NCBI RefSeq assembly: GCF_047495875.1
Contig: NC_092475.1
Location: 14,978,001 to 15,042,000, forward strand
Reading direction: 5' to 3'
DNA length: 64,000 bases
DNA from: Pithys albifrons albifrons
Lineage: Eukaryota; Chordata; Aves; Passeriformes; Thamnophilidae
Of this stretch, positions 1 to 64,000 are shown one piece after another. Position 1 is the first letter of the stretch; every line of letters begins with the position of its first letter. The notes beneath the pieces are model-generated. The model was not told the origin of the DNA. It worked only from the letters and a program-made list of their open reading frames with translations, and did not search any database. The translations under genes and the position numbers were made by a program.

Positions 1-177
1 CAGGGAGCCAGATGAGCTCCTTTAACTAAGGCAGAAGTTCCAGGTGTGTGTGGAAGATGACATCACCCAATTTATCAGGATCAGAGGTCCCATCCCTTTG
101 GAACTTCATTTTCACAAGTCTATACTGGGTATAACCCTTTCCAGGGAAAAGTCACATTAAATCTCAAAATCTCATAC
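1..177 (-). other. RBL1: RBL1 intron 3 (partial)
   Basis: Begins with a GT donor (gtatga on the minus strand at 177-172) directly after exon 3 and runs off the left end of the window. Nothing else was recognised in it. Confidence 0.8.
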
Positions 178-378
178 CTCTGTTTCCTGCTTCGCTGAGG
201 TTTAGAAGTTTCTTCATAAGGGTATTGAAATATATCAAAAAATATTGGTTCAAACTTCTTGAAGATCACAGTTGACACTTCAAAATTTCTCTCCAGCTGG
301 TCCACTCGCTCTCGGAATTCCTGTGGTAGGTTTGACATGTCCATCCACTTCTTCATTTTGCTAAAAAACTGAATTAAA
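178..378 (-). CDS. RBL1: RBL1 (p107) coding exon 3
   Basis: 201 nt that finish a Ser codon split with exon 2, then 66 codons (about residues 87-152), then two bases of an Arg codon. It contains MKKWMDMSNLPQEFRER and NFEVSTVIFKKFEPIF, characteristic of the pocket-protein N-terminal cyclin-like domain. The reading DIFQ-PYEE and RSRKQ matches RBL1 rather than RBL2, which has DIFKYPQEE here. p107 binds E2F4/5 and represses cell-cycle genes in the nucleus. Acceptor AG is at 379-380 and the donor is gtatga. The rest of the gene, including the A/B pocket, lies left of the window. Confidence 0.93.
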
Positions 379-1704
379 CTTAAAAGAAAATAGAAAAGTC
401 AGCTTTGAGCTTTAACTAACTTCCATTCTAAATTTTTTAAAAAGCCAAAATGCAACGTATTTCCTTCTTGATGACTAGTTAGATTACTATGCAGGTTTAC
501 AATTTATTCTGAGAGACTCCAAAACTGTGCATATTTTAAGCTTTTTATCCCTCTGGGGTTTATCCTGGACGCTCTTTAAGGCCAAGGAACACTACTGTGA
601 TGTAGAGGCTGCCAGCATGGCTGTGTCAGGCAGGGGAGGGGTGGAAAGGAAAAATCACACTCAGCTCTGCACGGGACGAGGGGGAGGCAGGACAGGCAAC
701 CAAACCACAAGCACGAGCCTGTCAAAGATACCGCACAAAAACCTGTTCGCTCTGGGTGTAATTAATGGCAGCCCCCGCTGGGAGTGGGTCTTTAAATGGA
801 AGCAGAAACATTCCAAGCTCCGCCGTTCCAGCTCTGCCATCCCGCGTGTGGCAGAGGAGCTGCTGTGGGGCCAAGTGGGGCTCAGCGCTGCTCCCTAAGC
901 GGCATCCCGAGCACCTGGGGACCGCCGGCACCGCACCGGGAGCCTCCGGCACTACACCTGGGGGCCGCCGGCACCGCACCGGGAGCTCCGGCACCGCACC
1001 GGGAGCTCCGGCACTACACCTGGGGACCGCCGGCACCGCACCGGGAGCTGCTGGCACCGCACCGGGAGCCGCCGGCACCGCACCGGGAGCGCCGGCACTG
1101 CACCGGGAGCTCCGGCACTACACCTGGGGACCGCCGGCACCGCACCGGGAGCTGCTGGCACCGCACCGGGAGCCGCCGGCACCGCACCGGGAGCCGCCGG
1201 CACCGCACCGGGAGCCGCCGGCACCGCACCGGGAGCCGCCGGCACTACACCTGGGAGCCGCCGGCACCGCACCGGGAGCTGCTGGCACCGCACCGGGAGC
1301 TGCTGGCACCGCACCGGGAGCTCCAGCACTGCACGGAGACGTGCCTGAGCCCCGAGTCACACACACGTCCTGCTACAGCCGCTCCGGCACACCCCGAGCT
1401 GACTGTGGGCAAATTAACTACGGGGAGGAAAAGCTGCCATGGGTGAAACAATTGCTGGTCCGACGTGGGTGTTCTCCCACAGGCTTGAAATTGAAAATTA
1501 CATATTTGCATCTGATTTCCCTTTGGAACACGCGCGGATCTGCTGCTGTCACACCACCGCCTCGGGCCCCGCGCTGGGCAGCGGCGTGTTGGGGCTCACC
1601 TGAGGCGGGCTGGGGCTCACCTGAGGCGTGTTGGGGCTCACCTGAGGCGTGTTGGGGCTCACCTGAGGCGGGCTGGGGCTCACCTGAGGCGGGCTGGGGC
1701 TCAC
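379..1704 (-). other. RBL1: RBL1 intron 2
   Basis: A 1.3-kb intron with GT at 1704-1703 and AG at 380-379. It holds two different 21-bp minisatellites (910-1334 and about 1583-1710, the second overlapping the exon 2 end). The remainder (380-900) is ordinary AT-richer sequence with no feature recognised. Confidence 0.85.
910..1334. repeat. GC-rich 21-bp minisatellite in RBL1 intron 2
   Basis: About 20 tandem copies of a 21-bp unit of the form ccggcaccgcaccgggagct, with variant units containing cactacacctgggg. A longer period of about 104 bp (five units, one a base short) is visible: the block starting actacacctgggg at 1013 recurs at 1117. Because 21 is a multiple of three and the unit lacks stops in several frames, it gives long meaningless open frames on both strands. 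Confidence 0.92.
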
Positions 1705-1710
1705 CTGAGG
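1583..1710. repeat. 21-bp minisatellite containing the RBL1 exon 2 splice donor
   Basis: Six tandem 21-bp copies with the core ggggctcacctgaggcg. Read on the minus strand, every copy contains cctcag followed by gtgagcccc, which is the genuine exon 2/intron 2 junction. The rightmost copy (about 1700-1710) is the real donor and the other five are downstream duplicates. Copies differ mainly in a gggct versus gtgtt spacer. Confidence 0.9.
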
Positions 1711-1838
1711 CGGGCGGAGCGCAGGATGCGGGTCAGGGACACGCCGTTGCCCTCGATGGCGCCGCTGCCCACGGTGGGCAGGCGGCGGCGGCGGCAGGCG
1801 GAGTACAGAGCGCAGGCCAACCAGTGCAGCGCCTCGCC
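1705..1838 (-). CDS. RBL1: RBL1 (p107) coding exon 2
   Basis: 134 nt, 44 codons plus two bases of a split Ser codon. It encodes GEALHWLACALYSACRR and VSLTRILRSARL, matching the RBL1 block that reads GEVTHWLACSLYVACRK and VSLTRILRSAKL in human. The acceptor is gcgcag and the donor is AG/gtgagc. Joining to exon 3 restores Ser-Leu-Ile-Gln-Phe-Phe. The donor lies inside a tandem array of itself. Confidence 0.93.
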
Positions 1839-1934
1839 CTGCGCCAACAACAGCGGGGCACGGGGGCGGCTCAGCCGGGGCGGGCACGGCCCCCGCGGCC
1901 CCTCGGCCGCCCCGCCCCGCCCCGCCCCGCTCAC
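1839..1934 (-). other. RBL1: RBL1 intron 1
   Basis: A very short (96 bp), extremely GC-rich intron with gtgagc at its start and gcgcag at its end. Confidence 0.88.
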
Positions 1935-2057
1935 CTCCAGGCTGTAGGTGCCCCGCAGCGCCGTGAAGTCCCGCAGCGCCTCGGCCGCGCTCGCCGCATC
2001 CAGGTTGAGGTCCCGGCACAGCCGCTCCACGGCCAAACCGGGATCGGCGCGGGACAT
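1935..2057 (-). CDS. RBL1: RBL1 (p107) coding exon 1 with start codon
   Basis: 41 codons from an ATG at 2057. The end reads RLCRDLNLDAASAAEALRDF then TALRGTYSLE, aligning with human RBL1 around LNLDEGSAAEALDDFTAIRG. The N-terminus is about 11 residues shorter than human because little precedes the conserved block. No nearer in-frame upstream ATG is plausible, since upstream frame is simple repeat. The exon ends at a complete Glu codon followed by gtgagc. Confidence 0.9.
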
Positions 2058-2130
2058 GGCGGGGAGCGGCGCGCCAAAACCGCCGGAAGGGCGGGGCTGC
2101 TTCCGCCGCGAGCGCGGGAAACGCGCGGGG
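2058..2130 (-). promoter_or_regulatory. RBL1: RBL1 proximal promoter/5' UTR with paired E2F-type sites
   Basis: Within 75 bp upstream of the ATG are gcgccaaa (2071-2078, E2F type), gcgggaaa (2114-2121, E2F type), gggcgggg (2089-2096, GC box) and ccggaag (2083-2089, ETS core). No TATA box is apparent. E2F control of p107 is established in mammals, where the promoter has tandem E2F sites. The transcription start here is not determined. Confidence 0.7.
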
Positions 2131-2139
2131 GCAAGGAGG

Positions 2140-2360
2140 GATACGGACGGACGGACGGACGGACGGAAAGACAGACAGACAGACATGGAGAGAATGACAG
2201 ACACACACAGGCGGACACGGACAGACAGGAACAGACAGACACGGACAGAGAGAGACACGAACTAGACGGACACGGACAGAGATAGGGACACACACACGGT
2301 CAGAGGGACAGACACGGACACACAGGCAGATATACACAGACAGACAAACGTACACAGAGC
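2140..2360. repeat. Degenerate GGAC/ACAG/ACAC simple repeat upstream of RBL1
   Basis: Begins as perfect ggac tetranucleotides, shifts to acag runs, then to mixed acac/acgg units. It sits 80-300 bp upstream of the RBL1 start codon. No protein-coding meaning. Confidence 0.9.
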
Positions 2361-5069
2361 AGCTTGCAGAGAGCACACACAGGCACACGTGCGGGCCGGG
2401 CACTCGCTGTCACTCGCTGTCGCTCGTGTCACTTGGGCGCGGGGCGCTCGGTGCTGGCGGGAGTTGCGGCCGCTCCCCGCACACGGTTGCGGGAGCCCAA
2501 GGCGGGATCGACTCTGGCCCCGCCGGGCCCCGTGACACGCGTGGGTGCAGCATCGCCGTGGGGCCGGGCAGGTGGGGTCCCCTCGCCCCCAGCCCTGCAG
2601 GGCCGGGCGGGCACCGCCCCCGCTCCCGGAGCGCTCCTGGCCCTCGGGAACCGGCCCCGCCGCCGTCCCGGCCGTGGCGGGCGCTCAGAGCCCCTCGAGG
2701 TGCCGGTTCCACCCGCCCGGCCGGGGCCGCTGTCAGTGACCGGGGCCGCTGTCAGTGACCGGGGCCGATCGGAGCACTCCTGAGAGCAGCGGGAGCCGCG
2801 GGGCACCGCCCGCCCCCCTGGACAGGGCTCGGGTGTCGCAGGTTCCGCGGGGATCACGGCTCTGGACCCGCGGAACGTGGGGTGATCCTTGAGCCCCCGT
2901 CCTATGGCACTGCCCGAGCAGTGGCTGCAGCTGCCGGCAGGGCTGGGACAGGAGCGCACGGAGCGGGCCCCCCAGTGCGGGGCTGAACCCGCACCCCCTC
3001 CCTCGGACCTGCTGTTCGCTCAGCAGCCCCTGCCCTGCCCCTGCCCCACACACATCCCGGAGTCGTTCTCCTTGAAAATGTCCGTTTGCAAAGCGCAGGG
3101 ATCGGTTCGTGGGATCCACAGGCCTGTAGGAGTGGTCAATCACCAAAACCAGCTCAGCTCCGTGCTTTCCAAAACGTTACTTTCCACGAAAACAAACCTT
3201 AATGCAACATCTAAATCTATTTCGAAAAAGATTTGCTGTCAGAGGACTGAAAACTGCCTGCTATGAACAGCCAGGAAACCTGTGTAATCTGGGATAATGA
3301 GGCTATGAGTCCCACAGACTTATTTATTCCTTCAGGACCAGAGATTGTGCTTTCCTTGGGGTGAACTGAGCTTTGCTTTTTGTGCATCTGTTTCTCTGTA
3401 AGAAATCTTTGCCCTTTCCTGGCACCGGGGGAAGGTCATCATGAGGTTCTCTTTTAAAATTTTGTCTTTCCAAACGATACAGAAAATTCCTGTGCAATGT
3501 CTCCCTGTACGATTGTGCTGGTAATACAGCACAGCCAGCTGAAATCCTGACAGCCCCGAGAGAGGAGAGGTGGGATGGACCATCTGCCATGGCTCTCACT
3601 CTCCTTGGCTGCTCCTGCAACAGATCCAGGTCACTGCTATTCCTTTAAACCCTCCAAGGGCATGTGCTGGGCTTGCCTGAACTGATGCACTTAGCCAGGC
3701 TGGGATTAGGATTGAGTTCCAGGCTCCATCCCATTCAGACCACTGGCAAATGGAGCCAGGTAGTGGTGCTGTATGGAGTTGTTCCATGAATTAAAATACT
3801 GCTGGGTGGTGGACTAATTTCCTGCTTGGCTGGAGATCTTGCATTGCTTAAACCTTTTGAGGTGAAATCTCCATCCTACAGGAATTAGTGCCACCTTGGC
3901 ACTGCACCGATGGCCTCCATCCACCCCTGGGTGCACCACGAAACCACCAACAACCCAAAAAGCCACAGCAGAGGGTGAGGTGAGGATGATGCTCCCAGGC
4001 CTGTTATACAATTGTACAGGGCACGCTGTGCTGAGAGGTGGGAAGGGGAATGAGAGAGAAACTGGATTCTCTTCCTCCAGTTTTCCAGAGTCACTGCTGT
4101 GCTGGCAGCTGGGCGCCTTCGCTGGCAGTGCTGCCACCTGTGCAGTGCCACAGCCAAGCGCTGGCACCATGGGCAGCTGGGCAGTGGCACACAGGATGTG
4201 AGGCACTTGGGGACCAGGAACGGTGCCTCTACCTGTGGCATGGTGCCATTATTTCTTTGAGGTTGCAAAAATTGAGAATTCATGGCCTTGTGACAGCCCA
4301 TGCTCCAGAGCCCTGGAACCAAAGTGGCTTCTGAAGAGATGGAAACCAAAAGTGCAATGAAAAGCTCATTTTATTCAATGCTAACGAAATGTCAATTAGA
4401 GAAACTGTGTTCTGCTCACTGCTGGCTAAGATTTCCAACCCCAAATCCTTTCTTGTAACTGTGAAGAGCCCAGAGTGGGGACATCTGCACTTGGGGCTGT
4501 TAAAGCTCCCCCAGCCACAGGTCAGTGCTGAGGGAAATCCTTTCCCATTTTTTGTGACTATAAAGGGAACTGGAGATTCTGTCTAAATGTGTGAAGACTG
4601 TGGAGGCCTCTGGGCTTCCACCCACCCTCTGGACAAAGCTGGTCAGCAGAGAGCTCCTGTACACCCTCTGTGCTTAAACTGGCCCTGGAGCTCGGTTTGC
4701 TCTTGGTATGTTGCAGGACAGTGAGTGAACCCCCAGGGCACTGTGAGAGCACGGCCTCGGCCCAGGAACCTCCTTCTGTGGCAGGCGAGGGCAAGCAGCC
4801 CCTCCCTGGAGTGACGCACAGGGCACAAGCAGCAACCCCAAGGCAGGGAGCAGCCACTGGGCTTGAGAGCTTCTCAACGGCGTCATGCTGAGAAAAAGGC
4901 AAGTCACGGTTATCACTGAGTCAGGTGAATTAAACATTCACATATATTTGCTGAAAAAAATTATATACATCTGTAGCAAGGCTCTGCCAAGTCTGAAAGA
5001 TAAGCATCATCTAGTCACTAAATTAAAAAAATAAAAATCTGACTTTTAAATCTTTTTCTTTTTATCCAT
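2361..5069. other. Intergenic region between RBL1 and CHD6
   Basis: GC-rich to about 3060, then average composition. Small open frames occur on both strands but none has recognisable protein content or splice structure. An aataaa motif on the minus strand at 4370-4375 could be a distal CHD6 poly(A) signal, which would shorten the intergenic gap. Confidence 0.6.
2720..2768. repeat. Short 19-bp tandem duplication in GC-rich flank
   Basis: The unit ccggggccgctgtcagtga occurs twice in tandem followed by a partial third copy. Confidence 0.75.
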
Positions 5070-7528
5070 GTTCAAGAGCACAGACAGTTTATTTTGTTAG
5101 CACATTTGGTGAAGAATGTATGTGTGTGAGTAGCCATGAAAACCGGTGAAAGTTTGGCGTTTGTTTGGGATATGATGGAAAAGAAGAAGCAGCCACTTAC
5201 GCCTTACAGTCTAAATAATCCACAGAGTATACTGGGTTGCAAAAGGGTCACAAAGTAGCAAAGAGAAGCCTAAACACTCAGAGACATAGCATACGTGTCT
5301 GCTAAGAAAGAACAAGGTATAGAGCATGCTGTCTAATTAAATAAATTCCACTTCAAACCCTGTTCCTTACGCGTGGAGCCCTGGAAAAACCATCCCGTAA
5401 CAAGAAATGAACTCGGAAGAGATTTCTGTATCCATTCACAGTAAGGCTTTGAAGATATATGAAATTTTATAGCATTTGTATTTTAAGGATTTAGGGCAAG
5501 TACATGTTCTTCCACTGAATAAAAACAAAGTTAGTACTTAAAAGGTTCAAAAATATATCAATCGTGACTTTTTTTTTACATAAATAAATTATATTGATTT
5601 TGGATTTAACAGCTGAAAAACCCTTTCTGCTTCCACTGGAGGCAAAAACTGAACAAAATGTTAGCTAAATAGAGATAGCAGCATTTCTAAGAAATCTGTT
5701 GATAGTGATACAGTATCTATGCTACAAGAATGTTATTAAATAGAACACATTTAACTATCCAGGGGGGTTGCATTATGATTGTTTACAGACTTTTAAAAAA
5801 ATCATCCAATCCAGTAAACTGGGAATAAATTCTGTGAAAATATAAACCAACTGGCTTTTTTCAATGGTGGTAACAGACTTCTTTGAGATGCTAATTTTAA
5901 CATGTACATAATTTATAATCCCAAATGTATAAAAGACAATGACAAAAAGCATCATAAATAAATAATGCAAACTGAAATAGTTAAGTCAAAACATTTGGAC
6001 CATCTGATAAATTAGCAAAACTGCAACAGAAAAAAAAGTAAAAAATACAGTAAATTGTGACAACCAAGTGTGAAACCGATGAGTAGCACACGCTCGACTC
6101 CCTCCCGCCTGCCCTCGGCCACCGCTGCACCACCGTGGCTTTATTCAAGTCTCAGACCATGAGCTGCAAATAAGAACAACCCCAAGTGTAAAGAAGAATG
6201 AAAGGAGGAGTGAGGGGAAGGAGAAATCAAAGAGTTGCCTGTGGAGGAGGAGTCTCAGTACCCAGAGCTGGCGCAGGGGGTGGGGCTGGCGGCACTAAAA
6301 CCCGTCGATTGAAATGCAGACACTGAAACCGTTTGAGGGATTGGAAATACTGTTCAGCAGCAAACGGAATGGGAAGAAGCCAAAGTCATCTCTTCACAGT
6401 CCAGTGCTAGAAAGGAAGAAACTCAAGCTCTGAAAGCCTCAAGGCTCCTTTTCAGAGGACTCCCCAAGGAGTGAAGCTGGCCTACAGCCTACTCGGAGTT
6501 TGCTGAAAGGACGTCACTTCTGGGGTGAGGAGTGAGGAATATGAAAACTCAAAAAGCCTCAGTGTTCATGTAAGAGCTTTAAAATTGGTGTGGCCTGTTC
6601 ACGACTGGGAAAAAAACCTTTAGAGCACCTGTAATTGCCATAGCTGAGAACTAATGCCAGAGAGGAGCACTGAAGACTGGCAGAATGTGAAGGAACTGGT
6701 AGCTACAGGTACAATAACCCCAGGAAAGTCATGCAAGTGTGCAAAACCTTTCCAGCTCAAGCTGAAAATTTCTTGTAACTACCAAAGAAAGGGCAACTAA
6801 ACTCCATGTAACATAAAACCAAACTTTGGTTTTAAAAAATACAAAAGAATGTCTACATCGTCTTTTCACTCTGCAGTTCGTCTCCAAATCTTTGAGGTGG
6901 GGGTGATCAAGAAATTACAGAACTACCAGTTATGCTTTTCCTTTCAAAGAAATGAATATATGCATTTTCAATCATTAGTTATATACTTCTGTCTATACTA
7001 CTATTCTAGTAACCATGATAAAATAGGGAAATACTTTAAATCAAAAATACACGTTAGCACTTACTATAGCTGTGCTTTTAGCCCAAATAAAGGCTTTTTC
7101 GTTCAGTGTTGCTGTAGACAGAAATACCCTTGTCTGCATGTAGACCAAGAGGTAAAGACTTTTCTTTTGCTCTTCTTTTTTTGCTGCTTTTTCTTCTCAA
7201 AGGAGTGAGCAATTTGGGTGGGTGACCAAGTACTGGATTTGCTATCGTCGGTTGGGATGAACGACTGGAAAAACAGAACAAGAATTTGGTGCCTCCCATA
7301 CTAGCTAGACAACACTGTTTATCTAATAAAGTGGCAAGACCCTGCAACTATTAACATGTAGCATGTCACCAGAGTTTTTTCTGACAGGGAATTAGGTAGA
7401 TAATATTACTCATGGAAACACAGGTTTATGAAGGTGGAGTGGGGTGGAAGGGGAAGTAACAAAGAGTTTATGGGATAAGAAACTCACAAGCCACAATCTT
7501 TTTGTGTTTTTTCAACGAAACAACAGTT
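5070..7528 (-). other. CHD6: CHD6 3' UTR (inferred)
   Basis: About 2.4 kb of AT-rich, non-coding DNA immediately after the CHD6 stop codon, distinctly lower in G+C than the flanks. Candidate minus-strand poly(A) signals lie at 5088-5093 and 6140-6145. The extent is inferred from composition and signal position; transcript data would fix it. Confidence 0.55.
5088..5093 (-). terminator. CHD6: Candidate CHD6 poly(A) signal (AATAAA)
   Basis: A canonical AATAAA hexamer on the minus strand about 2.4 kb past the stop codon, at the end of the AT-rich block. Alternatives are at 6140-6145 and 4370-4375. Confidence 0.45.
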
Positions 7529-63318
<55,790 letters not shown>

Positions 63319-63341
63319 CAAATCTGGGATGAATGTTATTT

Positions 63342-64000
63342 CTGCAAGACACAACACAAAAAAAAAAATTCACAATGACGAGACTGGTGAATTTGAGGTA
63401 CTTCATCCTTCCACTCACCCCTCCAGGAGGCTCAACCAACCCCAGTGCTGCCCAGAGCGACAAAGCTGCTGGAGTGAAACACTCTCAGGGACAACCCTGT
63501 GACATCTGCTCTAGTGAGCCGCAGCAAGAAGCCCAATCACAGATCTCCCCACAGCTTGGTGCTACCTGAAACCCACTGTGCAAGACCAACCTGGCAGTCA
63601 CAGCAGTTTCAGCAAGAAGTGGCACACCCAGGGCTGGCAGAGAACACATTCCAATACCCCAGAGGTCCAAATACATCCCAGGCCCTACTGAGACATGTCA
63701 GATGCTGAAAACTCTGCAGCAGCAGAGGGAAACAGTAAACAAAGCAGCCTCTGCCAAGCAGCAATGACAGCAGAAGGAGACGCAGAGAGGATGATGCAGG
63801 AGCTTGAGGCAGGCTGCAAGCTCTCTGCCCACCCCCACAGAAGAGCTGCTGTGGGGACGAGGATGGGGCTAGCAAGGAGAGGAAGAGCAATGCTGGCAGC
63901 CAGCATCTCCCCACGAGCTGCAGGAGCCCTGGCTGTGCCCTCAGGCCTGTGACCTCGCAGCCCACAGGAGGAGGATGGGCTTCAGGCAGGGCTGATACCC
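63342..64000 (-). other. CHD6: CHD6 5' intron (partial)
   Basis: Sequence upstream of the first coding exon ends in a strong polypyrimidine tract and cag, so it is intron rather than promoter. Nothing else recognised. Confidence 0.75.

Larger units (their letters stand above)
880..3060. other. CpG-rich region over the RBL1 5' end
   Basis: High G+C and frequent CpG across exons 1-2 and upstream, interrupted by the simple repeat at 2140-2360. It fits a CpG-island promoter, although part of the GC content comes from the minisatellite at 910-1334. The boundaries are by eye. Confidence 0.6.

Noticed and set aside
1..378. Assigning the left-edge gene to RBL2 because RBL2 neighbours a CHD gene in human
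   Set aside because: Exon 3 reads FKKFEPIFFDIFQ-PYEE and exon 2 follows the RBL1 pattern. RBL2 has a different sequence at these positions.
765..2285. Long plus-strand open frame (506 codons) and several overlapping ones
   Set aside because: It runs through a 21-bp tandem repeat and RBL1 exons on the other strand. The protein is just the repeat translated.

Overview
The window is vertebrate nuclear DNA, almost certainly from a bird. It carries two recognisable genes, both on the minus strand and both split by short GT-AG introns. It also carries three CR1 LINE fragments whose 3' regions look like avian CR1, and the GC-rich, compact layout is typical of avian microchromosomes. No bacterial, viral or CRISPR features were seen.

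Left edge (1-2130): the 5' end of RBL1 (p107, a pocket protein), running off the left end. Coding exon 1 is at 1935-2057, exon 2 at 1705-1838 and exon 3 at 178-378. The reading frame is continuous across both splices. The region just upstream of the start codon has two E2F-type sites, a GC box and an ETS-type site. Intron 2 contains two 21-bp minisatellites, and one of them is built from the exon 2 splice donor itself. A degenerate GGAC/ACAG simple repeat (2140-2360) and a GC-rich stretch lie further upstream.

2360-5070: intergenic, with no gene recognised. 5070-7528: AT-rich DNA taken as the 3' UTR of the next gene, with candidate poly(A) signals.

7529-63341: the complete coding region of CHD6, a chromodomain helicase of the CHD6-9 subfamily. 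I could place 36 coding exons that splice in frame into about 2,687 residues (human CHD6 is about 2,715). In order they encode a basic N-terminus with Lys/Glu/Pro repeats, tandem chromodomains, a two-lobed SNF2 ATPase with intact Walker A and DEAH motifs, a SANT/SLIDE-like region, conserved CHD6-9 blocks, a variable acidic region and a Met/Pro/Gly-rich tail. The first coding exon has a splice acceptor just upstream, so the promoter and leader exon(s) lie beyond the right end.

The introns hold the mobile and repetitive DNA: CR1 copies at 25.4, 30.4 and 54.1-54.8 kb, a CA microsatellite at 30.05 kb, a 20-bp minisatellite with a 120-bp higher-order period at 45.8-46.2 kb, and a composite of tRNA-Gln-like and 5S-rRNA-like sequence at 50.8-51.0 kb. 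The head-to-tail order CHD6 then RBL1 repeats the order of their paralogues CHD9 then RBL2 in human, which suggests an ancestral gene pair. No convincing plus-strand gene was found. Exon coordinates were worked out by hand from splice signals and frame; no alignment tool was run.
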